Shown here piece by piece: positions 33,076-33,536 of a stretch of DNA of 33,536 bases (its first letter is position 1; each line of letters starts with the position of its first letter). A program made the position numbers and the translations under genes. The notes under the pieces were generated by a model, which searched no databases, had not been told where the DNA came from, and saw only the letters and a list, made by a program, of their open reading frames with translations. The stretch covers positions 1-33,536 of the forward strand of contig JAFTYI010000043.1 of NCBI GenBank assembly GCA_017464815.1, in the 5' to 3' direction. This DNA is from Bacteroidaceae bacterium (GTDB lineage: Bacteria > Bacteroidota > Bacteroidia > Bacteroidales > Bacteroidaceae).

Positions 33076-33155
33076 GCCCACGGATGAAACGGAAGGTACG
33101 GATTGGCACGGAATTTCAGTGTCTCTCCGTCTCATCCGTGTATTCCGTGGGCCAT
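33076..33155. repeat. ATCCGTG-type palindromic repeat
   Basis: GGCCCACGGATGAAACGGAA on the left and CATCCGTGTATTCCGTGGGC on the right form an imperfect palindrome between the amidase and smalltalk genes. Confidence 0.7.
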
Positions 33156-33158
33156 TTC

Positions 33159-33272
33159 TCACATGCAACTCTGCACACCAATGCTTGTCGCAATGGCTGT
33201 CAGGATGGTGATTATTACTCGGAGCACGGTGCTCCAGATGCTTTCTTTGTTGTTTTCTGTCTGATTGCTCAT
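33159..33272 (-). CDS. smalltalk protein (37-residue membrane peptide)
   Basis: This short minus-strand frame starts at ATG 33272 and stops at TGA 33159. It encodes a polar start (MSNQTENNKESIW), one membrane helix (TVLRVIITILTAIATSIGV, about residues 15-33) and the ending QSCM. These features match the 'smalltalk' proteins of Bacteroidales, tiny peptides usually found beside an N-acetylmuramoyl-L-alanine amidase. Their function is unknown. Placement before a signal-less amidase allows a holin-like or anchoring role, which is inference. A ParE-like or toxin role is not supported. Confidence 0.85.
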   Translation of the reverse strand: MSNQTENNKESIWSTVLRVIITILTAIATSIGVQSCM

Positions 33273-33284
33273 GATGTAAGAGTT

Positions 33285-33312
33285 GAGAATTAAAAATTAA
33301 AAATTAAAAGTT
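33285..33312. repeat. A-rich short tandem repeat
   Basis: AATTAAAA units repeat three times before AGTTAGCC, the same kind of tract as at 25186-25258. Confidence 0.6.
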
Positions 33313-33343
33313 AGCCCATTCGGTGCGTCAGCATCCTACTGAG

Positions 33344-33405
33344 GCTGTGTCAAAAAGCCCTCTTTTCATTTTTTAGACGCGGATGAGCGCGGATTACGCA
33401 GATAA
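33344..33405. repeat. second copy of the TGTGTCAAAA / ACGCGGATGA repeat
   Basis: GGCTGTGTCAAAAAGCCCTC, then TTTCATTTTTTAGACGCGGA and TGAGCGCGGATTACGCAGAT match the block beginning at 28952. The first part has the look of an insertion-sequence end, but no transposase is adjacent. Confidence 0.7.
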
Positions 33406-33446
33406 ATTACTCAACTTTCGCAAGTAGCTTCTCTATGCTATCTCTG

Positions 33447-33536
33447 TCATTCTGAGGACGATAGGACGAAGAATCTGAATACATCAGCACAGCTATTTTG
33501 CTTACGCTCACAGATCCTTCACTGCGTTCAGGATGA
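33447..33536. repeat. palindromic interspersed repeat (copy 2, at window edge)
   Basis: TCATTCTGAGGACGATAGGA starts a diverged copy of the 120-206 element. It shares GAAGAATCTGAATACATCAG in the left half and CTTCACTGCGTTCAGGATGA on the right. The window ends at its last base. Confidence 0.85.

Overview
The window is a stretch of a Bacteroidales chromosome, probably Bacteroidaceae or Prevotellaceae; I do not commit to a genus. The evidence is the repeated TAnnTTTG -7 promoter box (several with TTTG about 19-20 bases upstream), the gene families (FeoA-FeoB fusion with a Cys-rich partner, class III fructose-bisphosphatase, stand-alone TrpB2, ilvD-ilvB-ilvN-thioesterase-ilvC) and a VirE/amidase/'smalltalk' locus typical of the group. 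Positions 1 to about 27,050 are mostly core metabolism. From about 27,050 onward the window is accessory, with long repeat-rich gaps.

Layout. 1-348: a transposase tail, an 87-bp palindromic repeat and the trpB2 promoter. 349-2375: trpB2 overlapping a B3/B4-domain gene. 2454-5096 (minus): nitroreductase and fructose-1,6-bisphosphatase. 5228-5409 (minus): tRNA-Glu and tRNA-Ser with their own promoter and terminator. 5526-8544: a three-gene amino-sugar cassette (tandem cupin ketoisomerase, acetyltransferase, PLP aminotransferase). 8611-8681: tRNA-Cys. 8734-11811 (minus): ferrous iron uptake, FeoAB plus two small membrane proteins. 11923-14151 (minus): a YgiQ-type radical SAM protein and a 103-aa protein. 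14281-16411: a beta-helix lipoprotein and rlmH. 16521-22665: the ilv operon behind a leader-peptide attenuator. 22998-24008: gapA. 24269-27045: miaA, a lipid kinase and kdsA.

The accessory end holds a DUF4143-type AAA ATPase with duplicated promoter repeats, a ParE/RelE toxin-antitoxin pair between two copies of an 80-bp repeat, and a small island. The island consists of a VirE/VapE-like replication protein, a divergent HTH-like small protein, a 124-bp near-perfect palindrome, an Amidase_2 lysin-like enzyme and a 37-residue 'smalltalk' membrane peptide.

The two most striking signals are these. First, the ilv leader carries a Leu/Val/Ile-rich peptide, an 11-base antiterminator strand that is an exact complement of the terminator's 5' arm, and an intrinsic terminator. 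Second, the 124-bp palindrome lies between convergent genes of the VirE/amidase island. A third theme is short GC-rich palindromes inserted in frame inside or at the ends of several protein genes.
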